Shown here piece by piece: positions 24,435 through 37,214 of a stretch of DNA of 64,000 nucleotides. The translations under genes were made by a program, and so were the position numbers. Origin of the DNA: Chenopodium formosanum (lineage: Eukaryota > Streptophyta > Magnoliopsida > Caryophyllales > Amaranthaceae); the NCBI GenBank assembly GCA_024500155.1, contig CM044862.1, forward strand, positions 28,299,501 through 28,363,500, written 5' to 3'. Position 1 is the stretch's first letter, and the number at the start of each line of letters is the position of its first letter. Under the pieces are notes generated by a model, which worked only from the letters and a program-made list of their open reading frames with translations, was not told the DNA's origin and made no database searches.

Positions 24435-25150
24435 GTAAGTTTTACTTAAACTCACTTTATTTTATGCAAATGGTATGCTTGTTTTATTGCAGTTATCTAG
24501 AAAATTCAAAACTAATATTGCTTAATTCGCTTTATTTGTCAAATTTTATGTCATGAATTTGCTTGTTTGTGTTTGTATATCACATTAGAAGAGTTTTGAG
24601 ACTTGTTTAACTTAATTTGGTGAAGAAATGAGCGATTAACCATTATTGAACTCTTTGAGTTCGTGAGAATAATGTGAATTGTTCTTCATGTTTTTGCTAG
24701 TTATTCATGCTCAATTTGTCACAATATTTGTCCTAGTATTGCAAGAAATTTTTTAATTGCTTGAAAATGCTATTTTTGTTCTAATCAAAATCATGCTCTG
24801 TTTTAGTACTACGTACTCTGTTTTAGTACTACGTACTCTATTTTTTTACGAACATAGTATTATGCAGCAAGGAGAACCTTAGATACTATAGAACCTTTGA
24901 TTCATATTTGCTTGCATAATTAGCGTGTCTCGTCGACGCAATTCTAGCTCACGCTGCCGTGGGGCTCATCGAGAGGACGAGCTTGTCAATGCCGGCAAGG
25001 GTACTTCCACTAGTGTAGGGGAGTTCCCTTAGTGGGATGGGCGTACCTTGTACTTTGCGCCCTTGTTCATATCTCGGAGAGAGTCTGTCTCAGGATGAAC
25101 GACAAACGAGTTCGTTGCCATGGCTCGGGCAATAACACTATCGGGCAGCT

Positions 25151-26380
25151 TGATGAGTGTCATTTATGGCACTCATTAGGTTCTCTTTAAGGCAAAATTC
25201 ATGCTATTTTATAGCTCATTTCATTAGTTTTTCCTTAGTTTTACTCTTTATTTCTTTAGTTTGCATTTACTTAGTTGAATTTCTATTTTTTATACATTTC
25301 TTGGTTTATTTTGTTATTTTCTCTTTTATTTGCTTATTTTCGTTCATTTTTCAGGTTATGATCGTAATCCAAAGATTCCCGAGTCTCCTTCCCAAGTTTT
25401 ACATCGTTTTAGATGCCTCTTGCCTACCAATTGAAGTTCAAGATTAAAGGAGTGTATAGGCCAAATCTTCTAGCTCGTGCATGCAAGCGGTGGGTACACC
25501 AATCTTGGTGTTGAACCCACTGTGGAGGCTATTTGGAGACTGCCTTCTTCCGTGTTCATCAACATCATCAAGTGGAGCGCACGAGGATGACCAAGTCAAA
25601 AGTGAAGGATACTTCCCTACTCCCACCCACGGGCGCGCGACCTGAGGGTCTCTGTTCCGTACCCTCTAATGCGCGGCCGCGCATTCCTCTTGGTGATGGT
25701 CGCACCTGTGCGAGTCTCTTTGGACAATCTAACTACCTTCCCTTTGTTAGTTTTACTATATATAGATTTTCCTTCTATTTTTTGGGGGAGTTAGTTCTTT
25801 TAGAATTAGAATATAATTAGGTTAGATTTTGTACAGAGAGAAACTCTAGTTTGTAGAGGGAGAAGTTCTTGATTGATTATTCTAAGTATTTTCTCCATTA
25901 ATTTGAAGCATGTTTGTAAGGATTTCTTATACTTTTATGCAATCTTTAGCTTTTGATTTCAATTGCTTTGTTAATTGTTCAAGATTGATTGATTTTTGAT
26001 TGATTTTAGTTTGATTAATATGATGGTGATGAGTTTGTTGTTTAGCTTAGTTTTAATTTAGATATCCATGGATTGTGAGTAGTCTACTTTCTAGGGTGAT
26101 GGTGAAGCATATATGAGTAATGGATTGATGCTAATTGGGTGAAATTTATGGAGTTGATGGTTTGATTAAATTGGTTAATTGATTATGTGCATGTGTGTGC
26201 TTAATTTAGGAGTGATCAACCAAGTTACTCGCACTAGATTATATAAGTATTCACTTCCCATTCCTAGTGGTTCGACCCTCGACTTACTCCTATGCTAGTT
26301 ATAAGGGTGTGTTGAGTGATTACAAATTTTGTTTGGCCTAGAGAAGATTAGTCCAACGACCTAGTCTCAACCCTCGTTCA
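25151..26380 (+). repeat. 5' LTR of the Athila-like element
   Basis: 1230 bp from TGATGAGTGTCATTT to CCCTCGTTCA, followed by the primer site. The 3' half matches 29450-30021, with about 330 bp extra in the latter (about 29556-29888). Hydrophobic open frames in its AT-rich first half are not genes. Confidence 0.88.
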
Positions 26381-26383
26381 AAA

Positions 26384-26401
26384 TGGCGTCGTTGCCTGGG
26401 A
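26384..26401 (+). promoter_or_regulatory. primer binding site of the Athila-like element
   Basis: tggcgtcgttgcctggga, three bases after the LTR. It matches the Athila-type site (tggcgccgttgccgggga) with C-to-T and G-to-T changes. Confidence 0.8.
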
Positions 26402-26539
26402 ATAATGGCGTAGTTGTTTGCTATTGTTGTTGAGTCTATTTCACTAAATTTCGAAAATACAAAAAGAATTTTCTCTTTTGGCTACATTTATAGCCGTGCT
26501 ACTAATAATTTCTTTTTATGTTTGTGTGTACAAGTTAAC

Positions 26540-29300
26540 ATGGGAGAAGTCCCGAGGGTTACATTAAAGGAGTTGGGAACTCCGGGTGCATACAAGTTTG
26601 AGAGCGGGATTGCTCTATAATTGATCCCGAATAGTGATTTTGAAATCAAGCTGGCAATGATAACTTTGATTGAAAGGCGGCAATATAGTGGAGGAACAAA
26701 TGAAAGTCCGCTCAATCATCTTAAGGAGTTTGAGAAATATTGCAACACGATTAAGGTGAGCGGTGTAGCGCAAGAATTCATAAGGCTTAAGCTATTTCTT
26801 TTCTTTCTATTTGGAAAAGCTCAAGAGTGGCTAGACAAGGAAGTGAAGCCTAATTATTTGAGAAGTTGGGATGAAGTCACCAAGAAATTTCTTTCCCGCT
26901 TCTTCCCTCGAAAGAAAACAGTGGTGATTAGAGCTTTGATTCTAAGTTTCAAGCAAAGGACTAGTGAAAGCCTCTATGAAGCATGGGAGAGGTATAAGGA
27001 TTATCAAAGAGAGTGTCCTCACCTTGGAATCCCCACTTACCAAATCATTCAAATCTTTTATGGTGATTTGAGTCATCAAGGGAGGTCAAGTCTTGATACC
27101 GGAGCTAGAGGCCCAATCATGAACAAGACGGTGGAAGAGGTTGTGTATGTGATAGATGATGTAGAGAGGAACTACATGGATTGGAAAGAAGTTGAGATAG
27201 AGTCGACAAGAGAAAATGGCTCGATTGATCAACTCAACGCCATCAACAATTTGTCCACACGACTTTCAGACTTAGGGAAAGAGGTGGTTTCTATCAAGGC
27301 TAAGCTTGAGAATGCTTCTTCACAAACTCAAACTCTTCCCTCCCAATTTCCGGGGAGAGGTACATCTTCTTACTCTAACCCTCTTTTCTCTTCTTGTTGC
27401 ATGATTAGAGAATGCTTGGTTTGTGATATATGTGGAAAGAGTGATCATGATGCGTCTATTTTCCCAAATGCTTTTTGTGATAGATATGATGACTATGATG
27501 GGGATAGGAATTATCATCACCAAAGAAACTTTTATAACTACAATCAAGGGAATAGTTATAAGAACCAAGGAAACCAAGGTTTTCGTTGTAACTATAACAA
27601 CCATGGTTATAATAATCAAAGTCACGGCCAAGTATATTGGGATCATAACCAAGGTTATGGTAACTATAATCAAATATTTGGCCAAAATCATGGTATGGTA
27701 ATTGGAGTAAGCAGAGTAGGGGAAATTTTTAAAACAATGCTCATAAAGGTCCCTCACTAGAATTTACTCCAAAGACCCAAGGGTGAAGGTGATAATTCCT
27801 ACGATCAACTATCTCATTCTATGAGTAGGTTAGAGAATGTCATGGTAGATCAAGTTAAGAAATTGAATGATTACATATCATCTATTAGCAAAAATTTTCA
27901 TGACTTGTTATATCATGGAAAGACGCTTGAGACCAAAATCATTCAACTAGCCAATACCTTTAAAGAGCATGACACCCTTTCTTCTTTACCTTCACAAGGA
28001 ATTGATCCTAAGGAACCGGTTTGTTCTATCACCACTAGGAGTGGTAGGATCCTTGAGAGTGGTGTGTCTAAAAAGAATGATGTGAAAGAGAGTCCAATTG
28101 AGAATGAGAGAGATGAGATCCCTTTAGCTGAGGAAGTTGCTAAGGAAAAAGTTGAGAAGGTGAAAGAGAAAGAAAAAGAAGTCTATAAACCTAAACTTCC
28201 TTACCCCCAAAAGTTCAATAGGCACAAATTGGATGAACAATTTGGCAAATTCATCGAGATGCTTAAGGAAATTCATCTTTCTATTCCTTTCACCGAAATC
28301 TTGGAACAAATGCCTAACTATTTTAAGTTTTTTAAAATAAATTTTGATCAGTAAGAGAGATTGCAATGTGGTTGAGCCGGTGAGTTTAGGGGAGTGTTGT
28401 AGTGCCTTTATATATAATGACATGCCCCCAAAGATAAAAGATTCCGGAAATTTCTCCATCCCTTGCAATATTAAAGGAAAATTGTTCCAAAATGCCCTTT
28501 GTGATATTAGTGCTAGTGTTATCATCACGCCTTATTATGTCTTCAAGAGACTTAAGATAGGTGAGCTCCTTCCAAACAGCATATACCTTCAATTGGTCGA
28601 CCGTTCTATTAAGTTACCCAAAGGTAGAGTTGAGGATGTCCCCCTCAAGATAGGAGATGTTATTATCCCCCTTGATTTCATTGTGTTAGAGATTACAGAA
28701 GATGATCATATTCCTATCATTTTAGGGAGACCCTTTTTACCTACGTCGGGAGCTTTGATAGATGTTAACGGAGGTTTTATTACTTTGAGTGTTGGTAACA
28801 ATGAGGAAAGTTTTGAGCTAAAACCGATGCATGAGTCTTTGTCCCTTGTGAAAGGAATAATGAATATTAATTCCCCTCGCTCTATTGATAATGTTTTTGT
28901 GATTAATTCTTCAACTAACGATGTTCATGAGATTTTTAATGATGTGCTTTTGAGTTTTGATTGCATGAAAGTTAGTGAAGAGAAAAAGGAGCTCTCAAAG
29001 GTTATGGACGAAGAGGTAATTTACATTCCGCATTGGTTTAAGCTTTGTCCTCAAGAGGAGGAGGATGATTCCATGGATTTAGATGGTGAGAAACCGTCTA
29101 CAAGAAGAAACAAGGTAAAGAAGAAAGATAGAGCTTCTAGGAAGAAGAGAATGAGGATGAAATTGAAGCGAGAGAAGTTTGCTTTAGAAGTCCAATCAAG
29201 TGAAGTTTTATCAAGCAACAATGAGAAGTTGCTAAATTTTGAAGAGGAATTTTTGTCTTCCACCACTTTGAAGAAGGTGGTGTCTTTTGACCCTCCATGA
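26540..29300 (+). pseudogene. Athila-like gag-protease (degenerate)
   Basis: ATG at 26540 (MGEVPRVTLKELGTP). One frame runs to 28354 with stops at 26618 and 27758. It holds the retrotransposon gag domain (LRSWDEVTKKFLSRFFP near 26855, SESLYEAWERYKD near 26960), a damaged zinc knuckle (CDICGKSDHD near 27425) and an Asn/Tyr/Gly-rich stretch (27500-27700). A coiled, Lys/Glu-rich linker follows. After a frameshift near 28345 the protease runs to 29300: CDISASV is the active-site region, and IPIILGRPFLPTSGA is the flap-distal hallmark of Athila proteases. The end is basic (about 29100-29170). Gag packages RNA and protease matures it; this copy is inactive. Confidence 0.9.
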
Positions 29301-30021
29301 TTTGGAGGAAGCGTCGAGATTAGACCATAAGCAAGCGCTTCCCGGGAGGCAACCCGGAGATTTTTAACCTTTTCTTTTGATTTCTTTTTCTTAATTTTCT
29401 TGCTTTTATTTTTCTTTCTTTCACGTTTTTTTTCTTTTGGATTTATACGATGAAATTGATGGAGTTGATGTTGTGATTAAATTGGTTAATTGATTATGTG
29501 CATGTGTGTGCTTAATTTAGGAGTGATGAACCTAGTTACTCGCACCAAATTGCATTGTAAGTTCACATTGATACGGACAATTGATTTGTGGCTTGCATTT
29601 GTCGATTGAGTTAGTTTGTTAAGTTCCTAGCTAGAGTCTCTCGTAGTTGGCGCTAGTCGTTTGACCTCTAGGAGAATAGCCTATCAAACGCTTTTGATTG
29701 CATTATTGATTTTCCCTCGCAATACTCGACTTAGTCAATTCCAATCCTAATTAGTTGTATCCATTGCATGTATATGTGGATCCTAAACCCTAGTGTTTGA
29801 TATATTTTATTTCATCTTGATTGTTTTATTGTCTTAGAATATACACATCTTACTTCATTACATTGAAATAACTTAGCTTTAGCATTAGCATTCACCTCCC
29901 ATTCCTAGTGGTTCGACCCTTGACTTACTCCTATGCTAGTTATAAGGGTGTGTTAAGTGATTACAAATTTTGTTTGGCCTAGGGAATATTAGTCCAACGA
30001 CCTAGTCTTAAACCTCGTTCA
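29301..30021 (+). repeat. spacer and truncated 3' LTR of the Athila-like element
   Basis: 29301-29449 holds the short palindromic spacer cccgggaggcaacccggag and a T-rich run. From about 29450 the sequence matches the 5' LTR from 26138 to its end, with an extra segment of about 330 bp. The junction near 29450 is the deletion point that removed pol and most of the 3' LTR. Confidence 0.82.
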
Positions 30022-31178
30022 CAGCTGTATGGGTCTTACTTCCGCAACAACGATGAGTTGCATGGGCTGTGGGAGCCTTATGGTCTGACTCCCTTGTTGT
30101 AGGCCCCTCAGGCCCATTATTCTTTTTCCTTGAGTCGTTTTCTAATTTAAACCTTGGTGGAGGTCTTTTAAGACACTACCAACACTTTTCACTTTCCTTG
30201 GGGTGATATGACCATTACTCCTGTCGGCTTCACTCTCATTACCAGACTCGAGTTTCAGACTGCTACGGTTCTATTTGGCAATAATATTACCGTTTTCTCT
30301 CCCGAGGTAGAGGTGCTACTCGGTCCTATCGTTATTCAAGCTCGTGATGAGGCTTAGCCGTTGCAGATTAGTAGTCGATGTATTTGTCGGTCCATGCTTG
30401 TAGAGGCGATCCGAGATGATGCAACCACCCCACAGCAGCGGGTGCGCATCTTTGTTTTCATTATGTTTTTAGGGACTTTCTCTCCTAACAAGGGTAGCCG
30501 AGTACTACTCTACTACCTGCCTACTCATCGTGACCTTCATATGGTCGGGACATATGATTGGGCCAGCTTGCCCTATGCTGACTTCCTGCTTAGATTACGA
30601 ATCGCTTGTCGCCATCGCAAGTTTAAGGAGGAGGTTACACTTTCTTGTTTTTTTAGGATCGTAGAGGTATACCTTGTTTCTCTTTACTAAGGCTTACTTT
30701 AAACATATGTGTTAACATTTGCTGATGCTTCTCTGTCGTTTATAGGTCTGGTTCTACGAGTACTTCCCGTCTCTTTCACCGGCGAGGCCTTCGCCTTATG
30801 GGCTTCACATTGTTGCTAGTTGAGGTGGTCGTTATAGTGACCAGACTGCTATTGCCCATGTTCGAGAGTTCATTCTCTCGGTATGCTTTGCTTACATTTT
30901 CGTTCTTTTTTATGCTAAGTAAGAACCTATCTCATGAGTGTTCATTTTGTAGAGACATGAGGTCCAATTTTGGCCATGAGTCGATTTCGACCTTCCTGCA
31001 TGGGATGTCCAGTATAACGCTCAATGTCGCTACTTCCAGGGGGAATATGATGTAATAGTGTATTTCGGCGACAAAGTTGCGATTCAGCACTCTTCTGAGT
31101 TCTTTATGGTTCTAGCTCATCCCCCATGGCATATGTCGGAATAGACAGACATGAAAGTCCATTTAGGTAGATCGCAGT

Positions 31179-32849
31179 TGTAGGCGTCGCTCGAAGTGCG
31201 CCTACGTTAAAGCATGTATGAATATGCTTGGCACTCTTAAGAAGTGGGAATTGACATTACGATTAGGGACAAAGCAAAGTAGGGAGCCGCCAACAAGTTT
31301 TAAAGGAACTTGTAAACCGTTCACGGATCATTTAAGGCAACCACGATTAAGGGACAACGATAGGAAACTACGATTGACTTGTGAAGGTTACACCCCATTC
31401 ATAATCCATGAGATTACTAACTCCATATGGTTCGGAACCACGAAAGGAGGATTGGGGATGACGGTACGAAGTGAGTCATAGAGTCACACTCGCCCGTATT
31501 GGCCTCTACTCGATTCTTATTGTGAAAAATGATTCCTGCGATCTCAAAGGCATACAATAAAAATATTCAATTCGCTCCAAACTATTATTATGCTAAATTG
31601 GTTGAATATTAACGCAACACATAATTCTAAAATATTTGTGATCACTTGATTAAATAACAAGATTAAAAAGGAACCTAAACCGGTTGTCCAAATTATCTTA
31701 TTAGGCGTGATTTTCAATTACATATTCCCTTTAAACATACAATATTGTGATCAATAAAATAGAATAAACATTAATATTGGAAGCAATTTAACAGTAATTC
31801 CAACAATGAAAATCGTTAAAAAAATAATAGAAATAAAAGGAACATAATTCTTACTTTGATTCTGTTTGCTTGCAACTATATAATAATAAACGAGTTAGTA
31901 ACTTCAAGGAAATAATAATAAAACAATAATTTAATTAAATTGAATTGATTTGGGGCCAAACCCTCAAACAGTTCTACCTTTCACGTCTTGGCTTAAGGAT
32001 AGAACCACGAGTAAAGTATGGACTCCTTGGAGTGCTTGAAGAAGGAATTTTGAAAGAAGAAGGGTAAGCTAGTGTTTAGGCTAGAGCATAGAAGAGAGAA
32101 AAAATAGAGAATTAATTGATGCCCCGTACATCAGAAATGAGGGGGTATTTATAGAAAAAATGTGCTGAGGGAACACACAGAACCCTAAAAAGATAAAAAC
32201 CCTAAATAAGTATACCGCAACACGACAAAGAGTACCGTGAGATGGGAATTCCCACCGTCAAACGGGAAACATTCCCGTGACACGGTGTACAGTAGTGTGA
32301 CGCGGAAAATATTTAGTGAACGGGGGAGAAAAAGCGTTAAGGGTTTACGAGGAAAGGACACGGAAACCCCCGTGTCACAGCAGGTGCCCCGTGTTACGGG
32401 GTACTCTACCATCAGACGGGACAGTTTCTCGTGACACGGTTGACTATTTCCATGACGCAAGAGTTTTTGGTCTATTTTTCCGTCTAAATTCATTTTTAAC
32501 CCTATTTTTGTTCAGCATTTTAAGTGCCGACTGATAATTTCGGGCCATTTCTAACTTTTTATTATTATTTGGGCTAAAATGAAAATAAGCAAAAAAAAAA
32601 TAAATAAAAGGTATGGGCCAAAATAAAAAATAAAACAATAAAATAAAAAAAAAAAGGTTTGGGCTGAAATTAAAAACTATGCTTTGACCAAACTTCAAGA
32701 CTGATCCATGGACTATTCAAAAATTAAATTTAATTAAGTACGATTTTTTAAGTACTCTCGGGATTAAATACTGAACCCGACCAATAGTGGCGGTGAAAGG
32801 TTATTCATCATCGAGTTTGGTTTTGGGGAGACATTTTTAGGTTTTTACA
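31179..32849 (-). repeat. 3' LTR of element A
   Basis: 1671 bp, TGTAGGCGTCGC to TTTTTACA (plus view), homologous throughout to 50776-52454. The 5' LTR has an extra short direct duplication (acgattagggacaa) near 50860. The TATA box is on the minus strand (ggtatttataga, plus view, 32144-32155). Downstream in R/U5 lies a cluster of the CCGTGNCACGG palindrome (32219-32460), next to accgtgacacggt-like words. Confidence 0.92.
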
Positions 32850-32863
32850 GAAGCCCCCACTTT
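32850..32863 (-). promoter_or_regulatory. polypurine tract of element A
   Basis: Minus strand aaagtgggggcttc directly upstream of the 3' LTR start. This fixes the element's orientation. Confidence 0.85.
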
Positions 32864-33059
32864 GACTGAGTTTGTAGAAACATTAGTTTCGAAAAGGATA
32901 GTCAAAGTGGCAGATAGGGACGGAGAATGATTTAAGACGTTCTGCAATCCTAAATCACTATATATACGCCGATACCTGCAGAAAATGTTAATTCCACAGA
33001 TAAAAGAGTAAAAGGATAGAATACGTATCTGGCACCAGTGTATCAGTGACAAATGAGTT

Positions 33060-33475
33060 TAGCAGCTTCCTATGCTTGAAGGAACCCACTGGATAACGTT
33101 CGTTGAAACGCTTTCCATGCCTGAGAAAAGATGACTGATGAATTTGGTAGCTTTCTGAGCCTGAAGAAACCTATCGGATGATACTTTCCATGCTTGAGGA
33201 AAGCCGACTGATAAAATTTTGTGTCATTCTATGCTTGAAGAATTCCACCGATAATGTCTTCCATGCTTGAGGAAATTCGACTATACTTGAAGAAAAATCC
33301 ACCGATAACGCTTTCCATGCTTGAGGAAAGCCGACTTGGCGGTTTTTTATACTTGAAGAAAAATCCACCGATAATGCTTTCCATGCTTGAGGAAAGCCGA
33401 CTTGGCGGTTTTCTATACTTGAAGAAAAATCCACCGATAATGTTTTCCATGCTTGAGGAAAACCGACAACTGATA
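33060..33475. repeat. tandem stem-loop repeats in the 3' region of element A
   Basis: About six to seven diverged units; the last three are nearly identical and about 65 bp long. Each holds CTTTCC-atgcttga-GGAAAG, a 6-bp stem with an 8-base loop, followed by a second half (tacttgaagaaaaatccaccgata). Open frames on both strands across it are products of the repeat. Tandem repeats in this part of plant Ogre/Tat elements are an established phenomenon. Confidence 0.88.
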
Positions 33476-35026
33476 TAATTGCTGAAACTTATAAGTGTAT
33501 GATGGATCAATTATCTCCGAATGTGGGCCGCAGATGATTCACACCTTCAAGTCGACTATCCGACCATATTAGGTGTTTAAATCGTCAACAAATTGACTTT
33601 AACGCTTGCTAGGGGTAAAATAGTAATTTTAATACCCTTAAACGTCAGTTAGAATTTTCTGCGTAATTTTACTAAAAAACTAATTGTCCAATTTGTGCGG
33701 AAAATTATGCAATTTTGGTCAAAATGTAAGGAATATTCGCTGACAGCTTCAAAGAGTATGCAGGACACACGCGAGACCACCGTGTCACGAAGAACAAATC
33801 CCGCGACACGGCACGTACTCCCGTCACACAGCATAATATCCCGTGGCGCGGGATTTTTGTGGCTGCAGAAATTGTTAAATGCTCGATTTTCGCGTTTTTT
33901 ACCTGTGCGCTACGTCAGAATTTTACCATTACACGGTAACGGACTCCAAGGAACGGGAAACGAGATGTAACGGGATGCCTTTTGTCTTTAAATTTGATCT
34001 GCTCTTCACCATTTTTGCCATTTCCTTTTTTCTTCTGCTCTTTATCCTCTCCTTTTTTTTATTTTAAGCTTCTCAGAGTATCGTGCCACGGTTTTACTGC
34101 ACCGGCGGACGACCGTGTTCACCGTGTTACGATTTTGGTCACCGTGACACGGCAGTTTTGCTGCCCCCTTTTTTTATTTTTCCTCTGCTACTACTCGTTG
34201 CTGCTGCTGTTCCAGTGCTCACCGCTGCCGGCCGGAGCTCCGCAGTTTCCCTTATTCATCGTAACACAGGACCTGAATACCGTGTCACGGTTTTGACTAA
34301 CCATGTCGTGGCGGCCGGTACTGCTGTCTTCACGGTTTTTCGAGCTTTGTACCCCAAATCCTCATCAATTTTGCTCTAATTTTTTGCTATTTTCTTCACT
34401 TTTGATTCTCCACAAGGATCCATGTAAGTTTCCTTTGATTTTTGTCTCGAACTTTGCTTTAAGTGAGTAATTTCATGTAAAAACCCTAGAAAAACAATTT
34501 GGGGATTTTTTATTTTGAGGTTTTATGTTGAAATTCTTGCCATGAATTTACTTGTATATGTATGTATGTGTGTTTGTGAGCGATTTGAGACAAAAATTGC
34601 ATGATTTGGTGAAGAATGAAGCAAATCACCATTTTTTGGTACTACTTGTGTGAAATGGCGTTCTTGTTGTTCATGTTGTTCTTTTGCATTTCTAATGATG
34701 ATATATTGGTTGTAGATCTTGTAAAACATACCATGATGTGTTGATCTATTGTTTTTGTGCAATTTTGAAACATGTTTTGTTTTTTGTATGTACACATTGT
34801 CATGGTGAACATAGTATCATGCAATTAGGAGAACATAGTATTAGTTCGTCATGGAGAAACTAAATACTAGAAATAATTCCATTATTTTTCTAATTTTTAG
34901 CCTTGAGGTAAAAATTTAGCATATAATAGAAAATGCAACTTGAAATAACCGTTAAGATGTTTGGAATAAATAACTAAATAACTTAGGAAATGATACTAAG
35001 CATTTAGATCTTTATTTTTGTAATAG
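33476..35026 (+). other. leader region of the PMD gene of element A, with palindromes and leader intron
   Basis: Contains two clusters of CCGTGNCACGG-like words (33775-33855 and 34080-34300). A donor-like gtaagt at about 34425 and an AG just before the start codon (35026, interrupted by the solo LTR) outline a leader intron. It corresponds to 24435-24923 in element B, with which it shares sequence, for example the run gaacatagtat..atgca. No protein seen. Confidence 0.55.
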
Positions 35027-35031
35027 CATAC

Positions 35032-37213
35032 TGTAGGGAATATTTCAAGCATTACCCCTAACTTGAACCCCACTATGATCATACACTATAGTACAGTGGC
35101 ATCCAAAGGGAAAGAAGATAGAGCAAAAGAGTCGCCAACAAGTTTTAGGAACTTTTAAACCGTTCACGAGGTGAAGGTTACACCCCTTAAGATCTAGGAG
35201 ATCGTCAACTCCAATAGATCTGGAACCATGACTGGTAGTTCGGGGATGAAGGTACAAATCCAACCTAAAAGAGATTGAACCTGCCCCCATAATAGGCCTC
35301 TACTTTATTCTGATCGTATTCATGTGCGCTTTTTGATTAACATGCAATCAATAGGATTACCCTAAACCTGTTTATCTATGTTGGTTGAAGATTAATGCAC
35401 AAATAAAACTATTATTGGCGATCACTTGAATTATAATCATTTTAACCCTAACAAGATTATTAATTATCTTATTAAGCGTGATTACAAGTACAAATTCCCT
35501 TTAAACATGCATAAAAGGCGTGATCAATCAATAAGAGTAAATATCAAGAAACATAATAATAATCATCATAACAATAATCATAATAATAATTATTATCATA
35601 TAACAATCATAATTAAAAATAATCATCATAACAATAATTATAACAATTATAATCACAAATCAAAAAAATAATCATAATAATAATAAAGCATAATAATAGC
35701 AAGATCCTAGGCGTGATACTAACAAGATTAATAACAGACCCTAGCATGTAACTAAACAATAAAAATCAAAGTTATAGCCCTAACATGATACTAACATGAA
35801 TATTAGAAAGAGAATAGGAAGCATTGCAGGAATCACAATTGTCATATTTGATATTAAAGTTACCCTAAACATGATACTAGGAAGATCAAAACGCCATAAC
35901 ATGACACTAGGAATCATAATAACAATCTAGACATGATCTCTATATCATAATAACAATGTAAACAATTAAAGCACTTACTTGGATGCCTCGTACCTCTTTC
36001 TAATAACAAAATACACGCATTAGTAACTTCAAGGAAAATAATAATCAAAAAAAAAAATTAAATAATTGAAATAGAGATTTGGGACCAAACCCTCCGAAAT
36101 TAAAACCTTTCACGTGTAGGGCGAAGGCAACTTCGAACTTGGCTAGGTATGTCTAGTGCTAATGTATGAAGAATTGTGTTTGTAAAAGGCTAGGCTAGAA
36201 AGAGAGAGAGAATCAATAAATTCTTGATGAGAGTTGATGATTTAAAAAGGGGAGATATGACCTCTATTTATAGGGAAAAAAGAGAGTCGAAAAATAAAGA
36301 AAAGAATCCGAATTCGAATCGAAATAAAACTCGATGGACAACAGTTTTTTTGGATTTTGTTTTTATCATATCTTTTGATCTAGAAGTCCAAATAAGGAAT
36401 ATAATATGTCGTTGGAAAGCTCTTGAAGTATACTTTCCAACCCAATTGGAATCAGATTAAAATATTTTTTTAGATAAAATTATATGGCCGAAATAGTGGA
36501 AGGGTATCAGTTTTGGATAGAGTTTCATGTCTTATTCATATCTTTTTCGTTTTAGCTCGGATTTAATATTATAATATATCATTGGAAAGATAATTTCAAT
36601 ATCTATCAAACCACATAAAATTTGGATAAATTTTATGAGGCATGAGAATAAAATCTGACTGTCTTTGAACATCTTTAAATTCGAATAGAATTAGGATTAA
36701 AAAAGAGGAAAGTTTTAAAAAAGGAAAGTTTTTATTTAACTCAAATTCATTAATCTTATCTTTTCAAAAAGGATAATTAAGATATTTTAGAAACTTATAG
36801 AAGCTTCTAATTAATCCTAATTAGTTTAGGAATAGTATTAGGCTTTTGGACCCTCCACATGATCATTGGGTCGTAGGTAAAATCCGGTTTGGGCCTAGTT
36901 TAGTATTTTGGCCATAACTTCCTCATTATTCATCGGAATTGGGCTTATAATATATCGTTGGAAAGTTCTTTTCAAACCCCATCCAACTACACTATTATTG
37001 GACCTTTATCATGGATCAAACGAAACTAGAATGCATGATTTTCATAAATGAGGTAAGAAAAGAAATATTTCTAAAAACAGAAATAAGATATATTTTAATA
37101 AAAACATCCTCATCACTAGACTTTTCACACTTTTGCCTCGTTCGATAATAAAATTACATGAAAGGTATTCATCATTGGGTTTGGTTTTGGGGAGACACAT
37201 TTGAGTGTCTACA
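35032..37213 (-). repeat. solo LTR of the B family, inserted at the PMD start codon of element A
   Basis: 2.18 kb, TGTAGGGAATATTTC to GTGTCTACA, homologous to the B LTR at 21371-23245. Flanks are CATAC (35027-35031) and CATGC (37214-37218), a target duplication with one change. There is no primer site or polypurine tract on either side, so it is solo. The right copy of the duplication holds the ATG of the PMD gene. A minus-strand TATA is near 36263. An ATA/CAT-rich stretch lies at 35560-35690. Confidence 0.88.
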
Positions 37214-37214
37214 C

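Larger units (their letters stand above)
25151..30021 (+). mobile_element. Athila-like Ty3/gypsy deletion derivative
   Basis: Flanked by a perfect 5-bp target duplication CAGCT (25146-25150 and 30022-30026), so both outer ends are original. It has a full 5' LTR, primer site, gag-protease and a short spacer, and then only the last part of the 3' LTR. RT, RNase H, integrase and the first ~1 kb of the 3' LTR are missing. It sits in an exon of the PMD gene of element B, whose reading frame is restored if the insertion is removed. Confidence 0.9.

Noticed and set aside
25157..25447. Hydrophobic protein, possible membrane protein
   Set aside because: Lies wholly inside the Athila-like LTR, whose T-rich sequence gives Phe/Leu/Ile codons.
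27320..27757. Minus-strand frame rich in Ile/Thr
   Set aside because: Shadow of the Asn/Tyr-rich part of Athila gag on the other strand.
33060..33475. CRISPR-like array
   Set aside because: Units are contiguous and diverged without unique spacers, the genome is a plant, and the position fits the 3' region of a Tat element.
33171..33510. Open frames with repeated peptide units
   Set aside because: By-product of the tandem stem-loop repeat; open on both strands because the unit length lacks stops.
21371..37213. B 3' LTR and the LTR at 35032 as the two ends of one element
   Set aside because: The second has no primer site at its inner side and has its own target duplication, and integrase/RT of B lie further right.
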